This document shows, piece after piece, positions 43,740 through 51,625 of a stretch of 64,000 nt of DNA. How positions within the stretch are numbered: position 1 is the first letter of the stretch; each line of letters begins with the position of its first letter. Where the stretch lies: contig URGW01000017.1 of assembly GCA_900547475.1 (NCBI GenBank), positions 1 to 64,000 on the forward strand, given 5' to 3'. The notes below the pieces were generated by a model. The model saw only the letters and a list, made by a program, of their open reading frames with translations, had not been told where the DNA came from and ran no database searches. Both the position numbers and the translations under genes were made by a program. This DNA comes from an uncultured Clostridium sp. GTDB lineage: Bacteria > Bacillota > Clostridia > Clostridiales > Clostridiaceae.

Positions 43740-45646
43740 TTAACATTAACAATATTTTTAAAGCTTCTAATTGATATAATTGCACTTACTATAAATATAC
43801 ATATTGATACTAATATACTTATAATAAAAGTTATATTTAAGTTTTCTGATATGAATTTTCCTAAAACTTGTATTGCAAAGAAACTGTGAATTAATCCTAT
43901 AGATAATGGAAGTACATAAAACAACATTACTTCTTTTCTAATAGCTTTTCCTAAATCTTTTTTTGATGCTCCTATATCCTTTAGAATTTTATATTTATCC
44001 TTATCTTCTGATGCATCACTATATATCTTAATATAAATAATACTAGCTTCTGCAAGTACAAATACTAAGAATAAAAATGCCCCAATAGAATAAACAAGCT
44101 TTAACCATTCAACACTTTGAGTTTCATATTTTCCAACTTGAAATTTAGTATTATCATTTAAATATGGTTCTAATCCTTTGCCTAATTTATTAATAATATC
44201 TTCATTTAAAATATCTGAATCGTTTTTAACCTTAATTCCATAAAAATTAACTATTTGTTCATCATTATAAAGTTTTTCATATTCATCATTATTAACAACA
44301 ATTGTTCTAGATTTAATTAATGACCCTAAAACTTTGAATCTTATATCCCCTTCACTAATTTCAAATGTTTTATCAGCAAGAGTTATTTCTTTTGGCTTAA
44401 TTAAGCTTCCCAATGTACTAGGATTTTCAATATAAATAACATTATTTCCTTTAACCATTTTTTCATTAATCTTTTCTAAATCTTTTTCATATCCATTGCT
44501 CTTCAAAATATCTGTAAACTTATCATAAGACATCACTATATAATCTTGTTTTTGAAACTCTTCAACATTTTCTAATGTATTATTAACCATTAATACATCA
44601 GTGTTTAAATCAAACTTCTTTTCACCTAGTACTTTAGTAATCTCTTCACTTATTTTTTCAGTATCTATTTCGTTTTGAGAATAAAATGACATTGTAAATA
44701 ACTGATCATTTTGTTCACTCATTATATAAAGCCTTCTCATAGATACTGCTGTACCTAAAACAGTTACTGTACATGCTGTTAAAATCCCTATTGTAGCATA
44801 AGTAGTGTAATTTTTCTTTACTCTATAAGCTAAACTATTAATAGTTAGTATATTTTCTCCTTTATATAATATCTTTTTATTATTAATTAAAAAGTTAAGA
44901 ACTGCTGGAATAGCAGCATAAAATAATCCATAAGTGCCTATACAAACTAAAATTAAAGTTTTAAAAGCATTCATTTTAGAACTAAATACTAAGTAATATC
45001 CATATGTAATGCAACCTATAGATACCATTGCAATTATATAAGTAAAGACTGTTACCTTAGGCATCCTTTCTGCTTTTCTACTATTATTTAAAAGCTCAAT
45101 TACATTACTTCTTGAAATATTAACAAATCCTTTAATACTCATTAATAAAAATATAGCCATAAATATTATAAAGGTACTTATCATTGAATTAGCAGTAATA
45201 GCAAATTTCACATCTATATTAAACCCTGCTAAAGCAAAGATTATCATTTGAAAAAACTTAGAAAATAATACACCAACACCAATTCCAATTATACTGGCAG
45301 ATATACCAATGAGCATCATTTCTGTAAAATATATTTTACCTATAGTTTTTAAATCTACACCCATAAAGGTAAAAAGACCTATTTCTTTTTTTCTATTTTT
45401 TAAAAATACATTAGAGACATACCATATAAAGAAAAGCATAAACAAACCTAAAATTATACTTATCATTTGTAATATCATTTTTGTATATACAGCATTAGCT
45501 TCTCCTAAATCTTTTAATGCTTCCCCACTCATAAGTATTAAGAAATTACTTAATATAATCACTGAAAATATCATTGATATAAAAAACATCGAATATGTTT
45601 TTATATTATTTTTAAAGTTATTAAAAGCTATGGAAAATACACTCAT
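43736..45646 (-). CDS. BceB-type ABC transporter permease
   Basis: A 636-residue permease with about ten membrane segments, an FtsX domain near residues 60-200 and a large extracellular domain of roughly 200 residues between TM7 and TM8. This is the hallmark of BceB/VraG permeases that recognise antimicrobial peptides or lipid-II complexes. It overlaps the ATPase gene by one base. The neighbouring BceS-like kinase would sense through this transporter. The drug specificity is unknown. Confidence 0.88.
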   Translation of the reverse strand: MSVFSIAFNNFKNNIKTYSMFFISMIFSVIILSNFLILMSGEALKDLGEANAVYTKMILQMISIILGLFMLFFIWYVSNVFLKNRKKEIGLFTFMGVDLKTIGKIYFTEMMLIGISASIIGIGVGVLFSKFFQMIIFALAGFNIDVKFAITANSMISTFIIFMAIFLLMSIKGFVNISRSNVIELLNNSRKAERMPKVTVFTYIIAMVSIGCITYGYYLVFSSKMNAFKTLILVCIGTYGLFYAAIPAVLNFLINNKKILYKGENILTINSLAYRVKKNYTTYATIGILTACTVTVLGTAVSMRRLYIMSEQNDQLFTMSFYSQNEIDTEKISEEITKVLGEKKFDLNTDVLMVNNTLENVEEFQKQDYIVMSYDKFTDILKSNGYEKDLEKINEKMVKGNNVIYIENPSTLGSLIKPKEITLADKTFEISEGDIRFKVLGSLIKSRTIVVNNDEYEKLYNDEQIVNFYGIKVKNDSDILNEDIINKLGKGLEPYLNDNTKFQVGKYETQSVEWLKLVYSIGAFLFLVFVLAEASIIYIKIYSDASEDKDKYKILKDIGASKKDLGKAIRKEVMLFYVLPLSIGLIHSFFAIQVLGKFISENLNITFIISILVSICIFIVSAIISIRSFKNIVNVK

Positions 45647-46398
45647 TATTTAGCACCTCCTAAAGTTGCTAATAAATCAATTATCTTACCATAAAAATCT
45701 TTTCTGTCATTTCCTCTATTTAACTGACACTTTATTTCACCATCGCTAAGCATATAAACCTTTTTAGAATAACTTGCACTAAAGGCATCATGAGTAACCA
45801 TTATTATAGTTGCATTATTTTCTTCATTTACTCTCTTTAAACATTCTAATAAATCTGTAGAAGATTTAGAATCTAAAGCACCTGTTGGTTCATCTGCAAA
45901 TATAATCTTTGGTTCTGTAATTAATGCCCTTGCAGCTGCCCCTCTTTGCTTTTGCCCTCCTGATAACTCATACGGATATTTTTTAAGATGATCCTTAAGT
46001 CCAAAAACATCAGCTATTTTAATAACTTTTTCTTCTATATCTTTAGTCCTCTTTCTTCCTAAAGCCAATGGAAGAGCTATATTATCCATTAATGTCATAT
46101 TATCTAAAAGACTATAATCTTGAAATATAAATCCTATTTTATCTTTTCTTATATTAGATAATTCTTTATTTTTTACCTTAGTAAGGTCTATGCCATCTAA
46201 AATTATTTCACCTTTAGTTGGTTTATCTAAAGTAGATAGTAAGTTTAAAAGTGTAGTTTTACCTGCTCCTGATGGACCCATTATTGATAAAAATTCTCCT
46301 TCATCAACAGATAAAGATATATTATTTAAAACTCTAGTTTTAAAGCCTTTAATTCCATAATCCTTTGATAAATTATTTAATTTTAATATTTGACTCAT
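45646..46398 (-). CDS. BceA-type ABC transporter ATPase
   Basis: A 250-residue ATPase: Walker A GPSGAGKTTLL, Q-loop FIFQDYSLLDN, signature ELSGGQKQRGAAARAL, Walker B IIFADEPTGALDS and the switch His in MVTHD. It is paired with the BceB-type permease directly downstream. It lies 120 bases after the kinase gene and seems to have its own promoter with an inverted repeat. Confidence 0.92.
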   Translation of the reverse strand: MSQILKLNNLSKDYGIKGFKTRVLNNISLSVDEGEFLSIMGPSGAGKTTLLNLLSTLDKPTKGEIILDGIDLTKVKNKELSNIRKDKIGFIFQDYSLLDNMTLMDNIALPLALGRKRTKDIEEKVIKIADVFGLKDHLKKYPYELSGGQKQRGAAARALITEPKIIFADEPTGALDSKSSTDLLECLKRVNEENNATIIMVTHDAFSASYSKKVYMLSDGEIKCQLNRGNDRKDFYGKIIDLLATLGGAK

Positions 46399-46493
46399 TA
46401 ATTGTTTCCTCCAAAATCTAATTTCTATTTTGCTGAACTATTAATCAGCTTATAAATTAATTTTAGTGGTTTTTTACTAACTAATCCTTCACT

Positions 46494-46521
46494 TAACATT
46501 ACATTTAAAGTTCTAATGTTA
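46494..46521 (-). promoter_or_regulatory. Candidate BceR-type operator upstream of bceAB
   Basis: A perfect inverted repeat TAACATTA (46494-46501) and TAATGTTA (46514-46521) around 12 bases, inside TGTAACATTA on the minus strand, lies about 95-125 bases upstream of the ATPase gene. BceR-like regulators bind similar TnACA/TGTAA repeats. It overlaps the end of the kinase gene. Confidence 0.55.
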
Positions 46522-47544
46522 CATTTTTGTAATAGTAGTGAAATCAGATATTTTATTAAACTTAATTTTAAACAAAGTATATTGATTTTTTACTGATTCA
46601 ACCTCAAATGAACTTCCTAATTTATTTAAAATCTTTTTAGAAAAATAAAGTCCCATTCCAGTTGATTTATATATAGTATTTCTTCCATTAGTACCTGTAA
46701 ATCCCTTATTAAATACTCTTTCTATATCTTCTTCAGCTATTCCAATTCCATTATCTCTTATATTTAAACAAATATAATTATCATTTTCTTCACCATAAAA
46801 TTTAATTTTTCCATTTTCTTTAGAATACTTTATTGCATTATTAATAAGCTGATCTAAAACATATAAAATCCACTTTTTATCAGTAAAAATATAATAATCA
46901 AGATTATCTAGTTTTATTTCCATATTACTCCTTATTAACATAAAAGCATTATTTTTTATAGCTTCCTTTATTAAATCTTGTAATTTAATTTCAGAAATAA
47001 ATATATCTTCAGCTGCTGCTGTTGCTCTACTTCCATACATAACTGAATTAACTAAAAAATTAATTTTTTCTGTTTGATTCTTAATATCTGTGCTAATTTC
47101 TTCATCATCAACACGTTCTAAAGTCATAGATATAGCACTAATAGGTAATTTTATTTCATGAACCCATTTTGAAATATACTCTTCCATATCTTTAATTTGT
47201 GCATCCTTCATATCTAATACTTCTGAATATTTATCTTCTTTTTTATTAATTATATATGTCATTATTTCTTCTTCTAAAGACTCACCCTCAATATCATTTA
47301 CAGTAATATCATTATCCTCTTCGATAATTTCATATATGGTACTAAATCTTTCTTTCCAAAGTATATATTTAATGATAAAAGCTCCAATATAAAGTGTAAC
47401 TAGAATTACATCTAAGTAGTATATTTCTCCCATTCGACCCTTTAGCAAATTTAATACTAAAAAATAAATGTTAATACAAACTAAAATTCCAAAATTAAAT
47501 AAGATACTTTTTATATTTTCTTTGATAAATCTTTTTAAACTCAT
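46519..47544 (-). CDS. BceS-like intramembrane-sensing histidine kinase
   Basis: A 341-residue kinase with two close membrane helices (about 14-32 and 40-60) and almost no external loop. A DHp domain with KWVHEIKLPISAI (phospho-His) and an HATPase (NNAIKYS, DNGIGIAEED, TGMGLYFSKKIL) follow. This layout is typical of BceS/GraS kinases that sense peptides through the partner ABC transporter. It overlaps the regulator gene by four bases. Confidence 0.9.
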   Translation of the reverse strand: MSLKRFIKENIKSILFNFGILVCINIYFLVLNLLKGRMGEIYYLDVILVTLYIGAFIIKYILWKERFSTIYEIIEEDNDITVNDIEGESLEEEIMTYIINKKEDKYSEVLDMKDAQIKDMEEYISKWVHEIKLPISAISMTLERVDDEEISTDIKNQTEKINFLVNSVMYGSRATAAAEDIFISEIKLQDLIKEAIKNNAFMLIRSNMEIKLDNLDYYIFTDKKWILYVLDQLINNAIKYSKENGKIKFYGEENDNYICLNIRDNGIGIAEEDIERVFNKGFTGTNGRNTIYKSTGMGLYFSKKILNKLGSSFEVESVKNQYTLFKIKFNKISDFTTITKM

Positions 47545-48221
47545 TGTATTAAATATCCTATTCCTTTTTTAGTTTTAATAACATCGCCTAATCCTAATTC
47601 TCTTATTCTACTTCTAAGTCTTGTAATATTTACAGTTAAGGTATTATCACTAACAAATTCATCATCATTCCATAAGCTCATCATAAGCTTTTCTCTAGAT
47701 ACTACTTTTCCTTTATTTTTTATTAGTAATGATAATATTTTTATTTCATTCTTAGTAAGCTCTATTTCGTTATCCTTATATCTAAAAATACACTTTTCTA
47801 TATCTAAAACTGCATCATTATAATAAATTAGTGAATCTGAAGTAATATAATCATAGCTTCTACGTAATAATGCATTAATCTTTGATATTAATACTTCTAC
47901 AGAAAAAGGCTTTGTAATATAATCATCTCCACCATTATTCATCCCCATAATAATATCCATATTAGAGTCCCTAGAAGATAGAAATATTATAGGAACCTTA
48001 GAAATCTCTCTTATCTTTTCACACAAATAAAAGCCATCATAAAAAGGTAAATTCACATCCATCAATACAAGACTTGGTTTTTTCTCTATAAATTCATTTA
48101 CGATATTATTAAACTCTTCTATTAACTCTACTTCAAAAGCCCATTTTCTTAAAGATAAAGCTAACTCTCTAGAAACATCTAAATCATCTTCAATTAACAA
48201 TATTTTTTTCAAACTTTTCAC
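47541..48221 (-). CDS. BceR-like response regulator
   Basis: A 226-residue OmpR-family regulator. The receiver has the phospho-Asp in LVLMDVNLPFYDG (about Asp56) and the Lys in ITKPFSVEVLI. The winged helix includes DNTLTVNITRLRSRIRELG and KTKKGIGYLI. It is the first gene of bceRSAB and likely activates the operator at 46494. Confidence 0.92.
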   Translation of the reverse strand: MKSLKKILLIEDDLDVSRELALSLRKWAFEVELIEEFNNIVNEFIEKKPSLVLMDVNLPFYDGFYLCEKIREISKVPIIFLSSRDSNMDIIMGMNNGGDDYITKPFSVEVLISKINALLRRSYDYITSDSLIYYNDAVLDIEKCIFRYKDNEIELTKNEIKILSLLIKNKGKVVSREKLMMSLWNDDEFVSDNTLTVNITRLRSRIRELGLGDVIKTKKGIGYLIQ

Positions 48222-48308
48222 CTCTTATTTAATAACTTGCGAATCTTATTAAAATACTATCATAATTTTACCATTTTATTCTTCTGTTTATTTTCTACAT
48301 AATTATGG

Positions 48309-48423
48309 TATAATTCTAAAGTAATATTTTGAAATACCGTAGAGGATGGCTACGGTGGTTGTACGTATTCCCACCTTGGGTTATTGGTGATTATCATCAT
48401 AACTTAAGGGGGTGGTATTGGAT
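48309..48423 (+). promoter_or_regulatory. Promoter and three-hairpin leader of a small ORF
   Basis: An extended -10, TGGTATAAT (TATAAT at 48309-48314), predicts a start near 48321. The leader of about 100 nt folds into CCGTAG/CTACGG (48337-48355), GGTGG/CCACC (48354-48375) and GTTAT..TGAT/ATCA..ATAAC (48380-48403). AAGGGGGTGG is the ribosome binding site. It is relatively G-rich for this genome and does not match a riboswitch I know. Confidence 0.6.
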
Positions 48424-48585
48424 ATGGTTGAATTGATTATAAAGAGCTGTATTGTTATTTATATAATTAGATTAGTTTTAAAACATAATCTTTTTGTTCA
48501 TTATGTAAAGATTTCAGTAAAATTTATTGGTCTTGATATTGAAATTAAAAGCAAACAAAAAGATGCTCCATCCAGCGAAGATTAG
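48424..48585 (+). CDS. Small 53-residue amphipathic protein, unknown
   Basis: MVELIIKSCIVIYIIRLVLK starts a hydrophobic helix, then comes a mixed strand-like segment (VKISVKFIGLDIEIKSK) and a charged tail KDAPSSED. An excellent GGGGGTGG lies eight bases before the ATG, and a terminator (48562-48594) overlaps the stop. It could be a small membrane peptide or a type I toxin-like gene; I cannot assign a family. It is divergent from bceR. Confidence 0.6.
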   Translation: MVELIIKSCIVIYIIRLVLKHNLFVHYVKISVKFIGLDIEIKSKQKDAPSSED

Positions 48586-48596
48586 CATCATTTTTG
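48562..48596 (+). terminator. Terminator overlapping end of the 53-residue ORF
   Basis: GATGCT (48562-48567) pairs with AGCATC (48584-48589), followed by ATTTTTG. A second hairpin, AGCTTAGTG/CACTAAGCT (48651-48674), with TTTCTT follows. Confidence 0.65.
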
Positions 48597-48734
48597 TTAA
48601 CATATTCGTTTAAATCTAATAGCCCTAAAACTAAAAACGTTCTAAGGATTAGCTTAGTGTTAGCGCACTAAGCTTTTCTTATTTATATTATATCAAATTT
48701 TCATTAAAAATAAACTTATATTTTTTAACTATTC

Positions 48735-48897
48735 TTACAAAGATTTTTCCATTATATACTCGTTATATCCTGAATCATCATTCAATTGCTCTTTTATTAT
48801 CTTAAATCCTCTATCTATATAAAATTCTACTGATTTTTTATTAATTCTATTTGTATTAATTGATATAGTTATTATATCTTCTTGATTATATTTTATT
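48735..48897 (-). pseudogene. GNAT acetyltransferase C-terminal fragment
   Basis: The minus strand encodes about 53 residues: ITISINTNRINKKSVEFYIDRG followed by FKIIKEQLNDDSGY to a normal stop. This is the last part of a GNAT fold (the N-xx-S-xx-FY-xx-GF motif). A stop codon sits immediately upstream in frame and there is no start, so the gene has lost its N-terminal half. Confidence 0.65.
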
Positions 48898-48924
48898 TAT
48901 CTTATTGTATCTATTTATTACTTA

Positions 48925-49026
48925 TTATTGAAATTTATCAATCATACTCCACATTATAAGTTGTAATCTTATATCTACTTCTTCATTTACACCTCTAGTT
49001 ACATACCTATTATCTTTCTTGAACAT
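48925..49026 (-). pseudogene. Truncated DUF960 gene
   Basis: A 33-residue ORF MFKKDNRYVTRGVNEEVDIR to SMIDKFQ, after GGAGA. It matches the first 32 residues of the complete DUF960 protein at 59484 with only conservative changes, then stops. It is a decayed paralogue of a gene carried by the adjacent mobile element. Confidence 0.75.
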
Positions 49027-49086
49027 ATTTCTTTATCTCCTTATCATTGCAAGCTTTTATAGTAATATTAATTCACCCTCCTTATC

Positions 49087-49428
49087 TTATTCTAGTAGGA
49101 ACTTAGAAAGTTCTTCTGTAGTTACTACTACAATTGCATAATCACTCGAAAGCAAAAATAGTGAAGAAGTCCAATTAACTCCTTCACTACATTCAATAAC
49201 ATCAGTATATTCTGGTACTAAACCTTGTAATTTATCTTGTTTCAGTATTTCGCTATCTACGATATTTTCTGCTATAACTACATATCCACCTAAGTCAGAT
49301 TCTATATCTCTATTAACTCCATAGTTTTCATTCAGTATATCTATTGTTACTTTTATGCTTTCAATTACTTCTGATGGTATATTGTTTACTTCTAGTAATT
49401 GATTTTCTTTATAAATCTTCTTCATCAT
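49087..49428 (-). CDS. Paralogue of mobile-element gene, unknown (113 aa)
   Basis: A soluble protein, about 70 percent identical by eye to the protein at 60167. The last half is nearly the same (LGGYVVIAENIV, LQGLVPEYTDVIEC, GVNWTSSLFLLSSDYAIVVV). No known family. It lies next to the truncated DUF960 gene, as its paralogue lies near the intact DUF960 gene, and it also has a hairpin upstream (49446-49487). GGGAGG precedes the start. Confidence 0.7.
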   Translation of the reverse strand: MMKKIYKENQLLEVNNIPSEVIESIKVTIDILNENYGVNRDIESDLGGYVVIAENIVDSEILKQDKLQGLVPEYTDVIECSEGVNWTSSLFLLSSDYAIVVVTTEELSKFLLE

Positions 49429-49445
49429 TAATCCTCCCTAAATAT

Positions 49446-49487
49446 AAAAACTTCTATATGCAATCTAATTACACATAGAAGTTTTTA
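49446..49487. terminator. Hairpin upstream of 49087 gene
   Basis: AAAACTTCTAT/ATAGAAGTTTT with a loop of about 16 bases. An equivalent hairpin (ACTTTTACTTGTA/TACAAGTAAAAGT, 60527-60562) lies in the same position before the paralogue. Confidence 0.6.
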
Positions 49488-49770
49488 TAAGTAATCTCTT
49501 TTATTCAACATATTATTCTTAACTATAATATATATTTATATTTTAGATTTATTTTGTAATAGATTAATGTTGTCACCCTATCAAAATTAACTATTCAATT
49601 CAATTCAAGGATTCATTTAATTTAATCTAAACGTTAAATACCTATTTATTTAGTATCTTAAAAATCAAACTAATTCGTCTTATAATACAATTATTCATCA
49701 AAATCTTTTAGTATCATTATAATCTATTAACAATAAAACAACAATTTTATCTAACCTATAAATTGGAAAT
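49488..49770. other. AT-rich intergenic region
   Basis: About 280 bases without a supported gene or recognised signal. Confidence 0.4.
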
Positions 49771-50250
49771 TTATATGCCTAACTCTTGAAATTCACCAAT
49801 AGGTATGCTTATATTAAATTTAAGACTTGTATTTTCATCAGCTACTATTTTTATTCTGTTAATACCCTTCTTAATTTGTAAAGTATTTGTTACATAATCC
49901 AGTACATCTGAACCCTTAGTTGCTTCGATAAGATTTGTAACAGAACTATCTGGAGCGATTAACACTAATTTTAATTTTCCACTTGTTACATTTAACAAGT
50001 ACGTCATATCCACCTCAATATCTTTATCAGATTCATAAGTCCAAATTGTATCCATTCCTTCTATTTTTTTTATTACACCATTAAATTCTTGTCCCTCAAT
50101 ATTTTGTTTCTCAACATCTAGGTTGAAACTATTGGTGTTGCTCGAAATTTTCTCATTATCATTATAAATAGAAGTCATATGATTTTTAGAACATCCACCT
50201 AACACCATAACCAAAACTATAAAAAACACTACATATTTATATTTTTTCAT
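49771..50250 (-). CDS. Putative lipoprotein (159 aa)
   Basis: Signal peptide with lipobox VLGGC (Cys20), then an unrecognised beta-rich domain: TSGKLKLVLIAPDSSVTNLIEA and LQIKKGINRIKIVADENTSLKFNISI. The pattern recalls small beta-sandwich folds. It is followed upstream by a 62-residue membrane protein on the same strand. It lies between the relic genes and the island end. Confidence 0.6.
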   Translation of the reverse strand: MKKYKYVVFFIVLVMVLGGCSKNHMTSIYNDNEKISSNTNSFNLDVEKQNIEGQEFNGVIKKIEGMDTIWTYESDKDIEVDMTYLLNVTSGKLKLVLIAPDSSVTNLIEATKGSDVLDYVTNTLQIKKGINRIKIVADENTSLKFNISIPIGEFQELGI

Positions 50251-50286
50251 TTTTATACCTCTCTTTCAAATTCTAATTTATCTGCT

Positions 50287-50475
50287 TTATTTCTTGCCTT
50301 CATAATCTATTACAGAACCAATCAAAATTCCAAGCAACATTCCAAATCCCGCACTAATACCAATACTAAATCCTGCATTAAACTTCAAAATCATCCATAA
50401 TAGAATTCCTATACAAGCACCAGTAACAAATCCAAGAACTAAAAATATAGTCAGATATTTATATTCATTTATCAT
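50287..50475 (-). CDS. Small two-TM membrane protein (62 aa)
   Basis: Two hydrophobic segments rich in Gly (TIFLVLGFVTGACIGILLWMI and GISAGFGMLLGILIGSVI) and a short polar tail YEGKK. No family assigned. It lies 37 bases upstream of the lipoprotein gene and probably forms a pair with it. Confidence 0.6.
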   Translation of the reverse strand: MINEYKYLTIFLVLGFVTGACIGILLWMILKFNAGFSIGISAGFGMLLGILIGSVIDYEGKK

Positions 50476-50638
50476 CTCATATTTGCTCCTCTATCTAATT
50501 AATTCATATTTATACAGTAGTTTTAAAATCAAACTACCCCGACTTATAATACATTTCTTAATCATTTTACATCTCTCATTATACCATAATATTCTATTTT
50601 TAATAAATATATCAATAAACTTTATTCTTATATTGTAA

Positions 50639-50672
50639 AAAACTCCTACCTATGTATGAATATAAGTAGGAG
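50639..50672. terminator. Hairpin outside island end
   Basis: ACTCCTAC/GTAGGAGT around 16 bases, 45 bases left of the attachment repeat. Confidence 0.5.
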
Positions 50673-50716
50673 TCTCAGTATCTTATAAATACTTTTATCT
50701 ATTTACAATTTCAGTA

Positions 50717-50744
50717 AAAACCTCATTTATTTATGATACGGTTC
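50717..50744. repeat. Attachment repeat, distal end of island
   Basis: A 28-bp sequence repeated at 62678-62705 in the same orientation with one mismatch. Read on the minus strand it contains GAACCGTATCATAAATAA, the codons for EPYHK plus stop of rlmH. It is the centre of a larger interrupted palindrome (TGATACGG/CCGTATCA at 50734-50753, CCTCA/TGAGG outside it). Confidence 0.88.
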
Positions 50745-50774
50745 TCCGTATCAGTATTAAGTGAGGTTTTTTTT

Positions 50775-51554
50775 CTATTTTAGTACCTCTATTAAATCTT
50801 CTAATTCTGTATACGGCATCTTTGATAACTCCATTAAATTATATAACATAGCTCCCATACCTTGAACTCTAATATCAGCTGGCGCTATATATGGCATTTC
50901 TAAAATAACACTACCATTTCCACCAACTAGCCCAATATTATACAATTCAAGTGTATCCTGTAATACAGATATCAAAGTACATCCACTTACTCCACCATTC
51001 GTATAGTCTTCTTTTCTTAATATCTGAATTGGTAACTGCTGATTTATAGCAAATAAATTTATTAATTTTATTTGTCTATAAGTTAACCTCTTTGATATAT
51101 TAATTAATTGATTAGCTTGTTCCCTACTTATAGTTTTATCAAATGCAATATTAGCTACTAAATTACCATAATACTTTAGCTTTTTTTCTTCATGTTCTCT
51201 TTGAGCTGAAAACATTATACCCTCTACAATTTCATCAGCTGTTGACCTATTAGTATCATCATTCTCAAAAAATCCATCATCTCTTAACTTCTTACCACTT
51301 TTTATATTTTCATCTATTTTCTCTAACGCATATGTAGCTGTTGCTCCTATTTTATTATTCTCTCTTTTTGATAATACCCTATTCTTTATTTCTGAACCTA
51401 GCTTTGAAAATACTTTTTCTACAGCTTTTCCTCCTGCTATCCCAAGCATAGCTCCTGCTGGTCCAGCAACAACTCCGCCAATGACTGCACCAGTAGTTGC
51501 TCCAGTTATCTCTGAACCTGATTCTATCAAAAATTCAATCATCTCATCTTTCAT
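50775..51554 (-). CDS. Glycine-zipper membrane-associated protein, unknown
   Basis: About 259 residues. After a short amphipathic start comes a glycine-zipper hydrophobic segment, TTGAVIGGVVAGPAGAMLGI (about 20-40). A charged linker with KLRDDGFFENDDTNRSTADEI follows, and then a helical domain (about 105-259: EHEEKKLKYYGNLVANIAF, RLTYRQIKLINLFAI). No family is assigned. It sits immediately inside the island end, downstream of the recombinase, a usual place for cargo. A membrane-active defence effector is one possibility. Start ATG 51554, eleven bases after GAGGAG. Confidence 0.65.
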   Translation of the reverse strand: MKDEMIEFLIESGSEITGATTGAVIGGVVAGPAGAMLGIAGGKAVEKVFSKLGSEIKNRVLSKRENNKIGATATYALEKIDENIKSGKKLRDDGFFENDDTNRSTADEIVEGIMFSAQREHEEKKLKYYGNLVANIAFDKTISREQANQLINISKRLTYRQIKLINLFAINQQLPIQILRKEDYTNGGVSGCTLISVLQDTLELYNIGLVGGNGSVILEMPYIAPADIRVQGMGAMLYNLMELSKMPYTELEDLIEVLK

Positions 51555-51625
51555 TCTACAATACACTCCTCAAAATAATTAGTATTAATATAATTATACT
51601 ATATTAATGCTAATTGAATAATAAT

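Noticed and set aside
48600..48900. A third attachment repeat bounding the relic genes
   Set aside because: I searched by eye for the CCTCATTTATTTATG core and did not find it near the relic genes, so a full second island end is not claimed.
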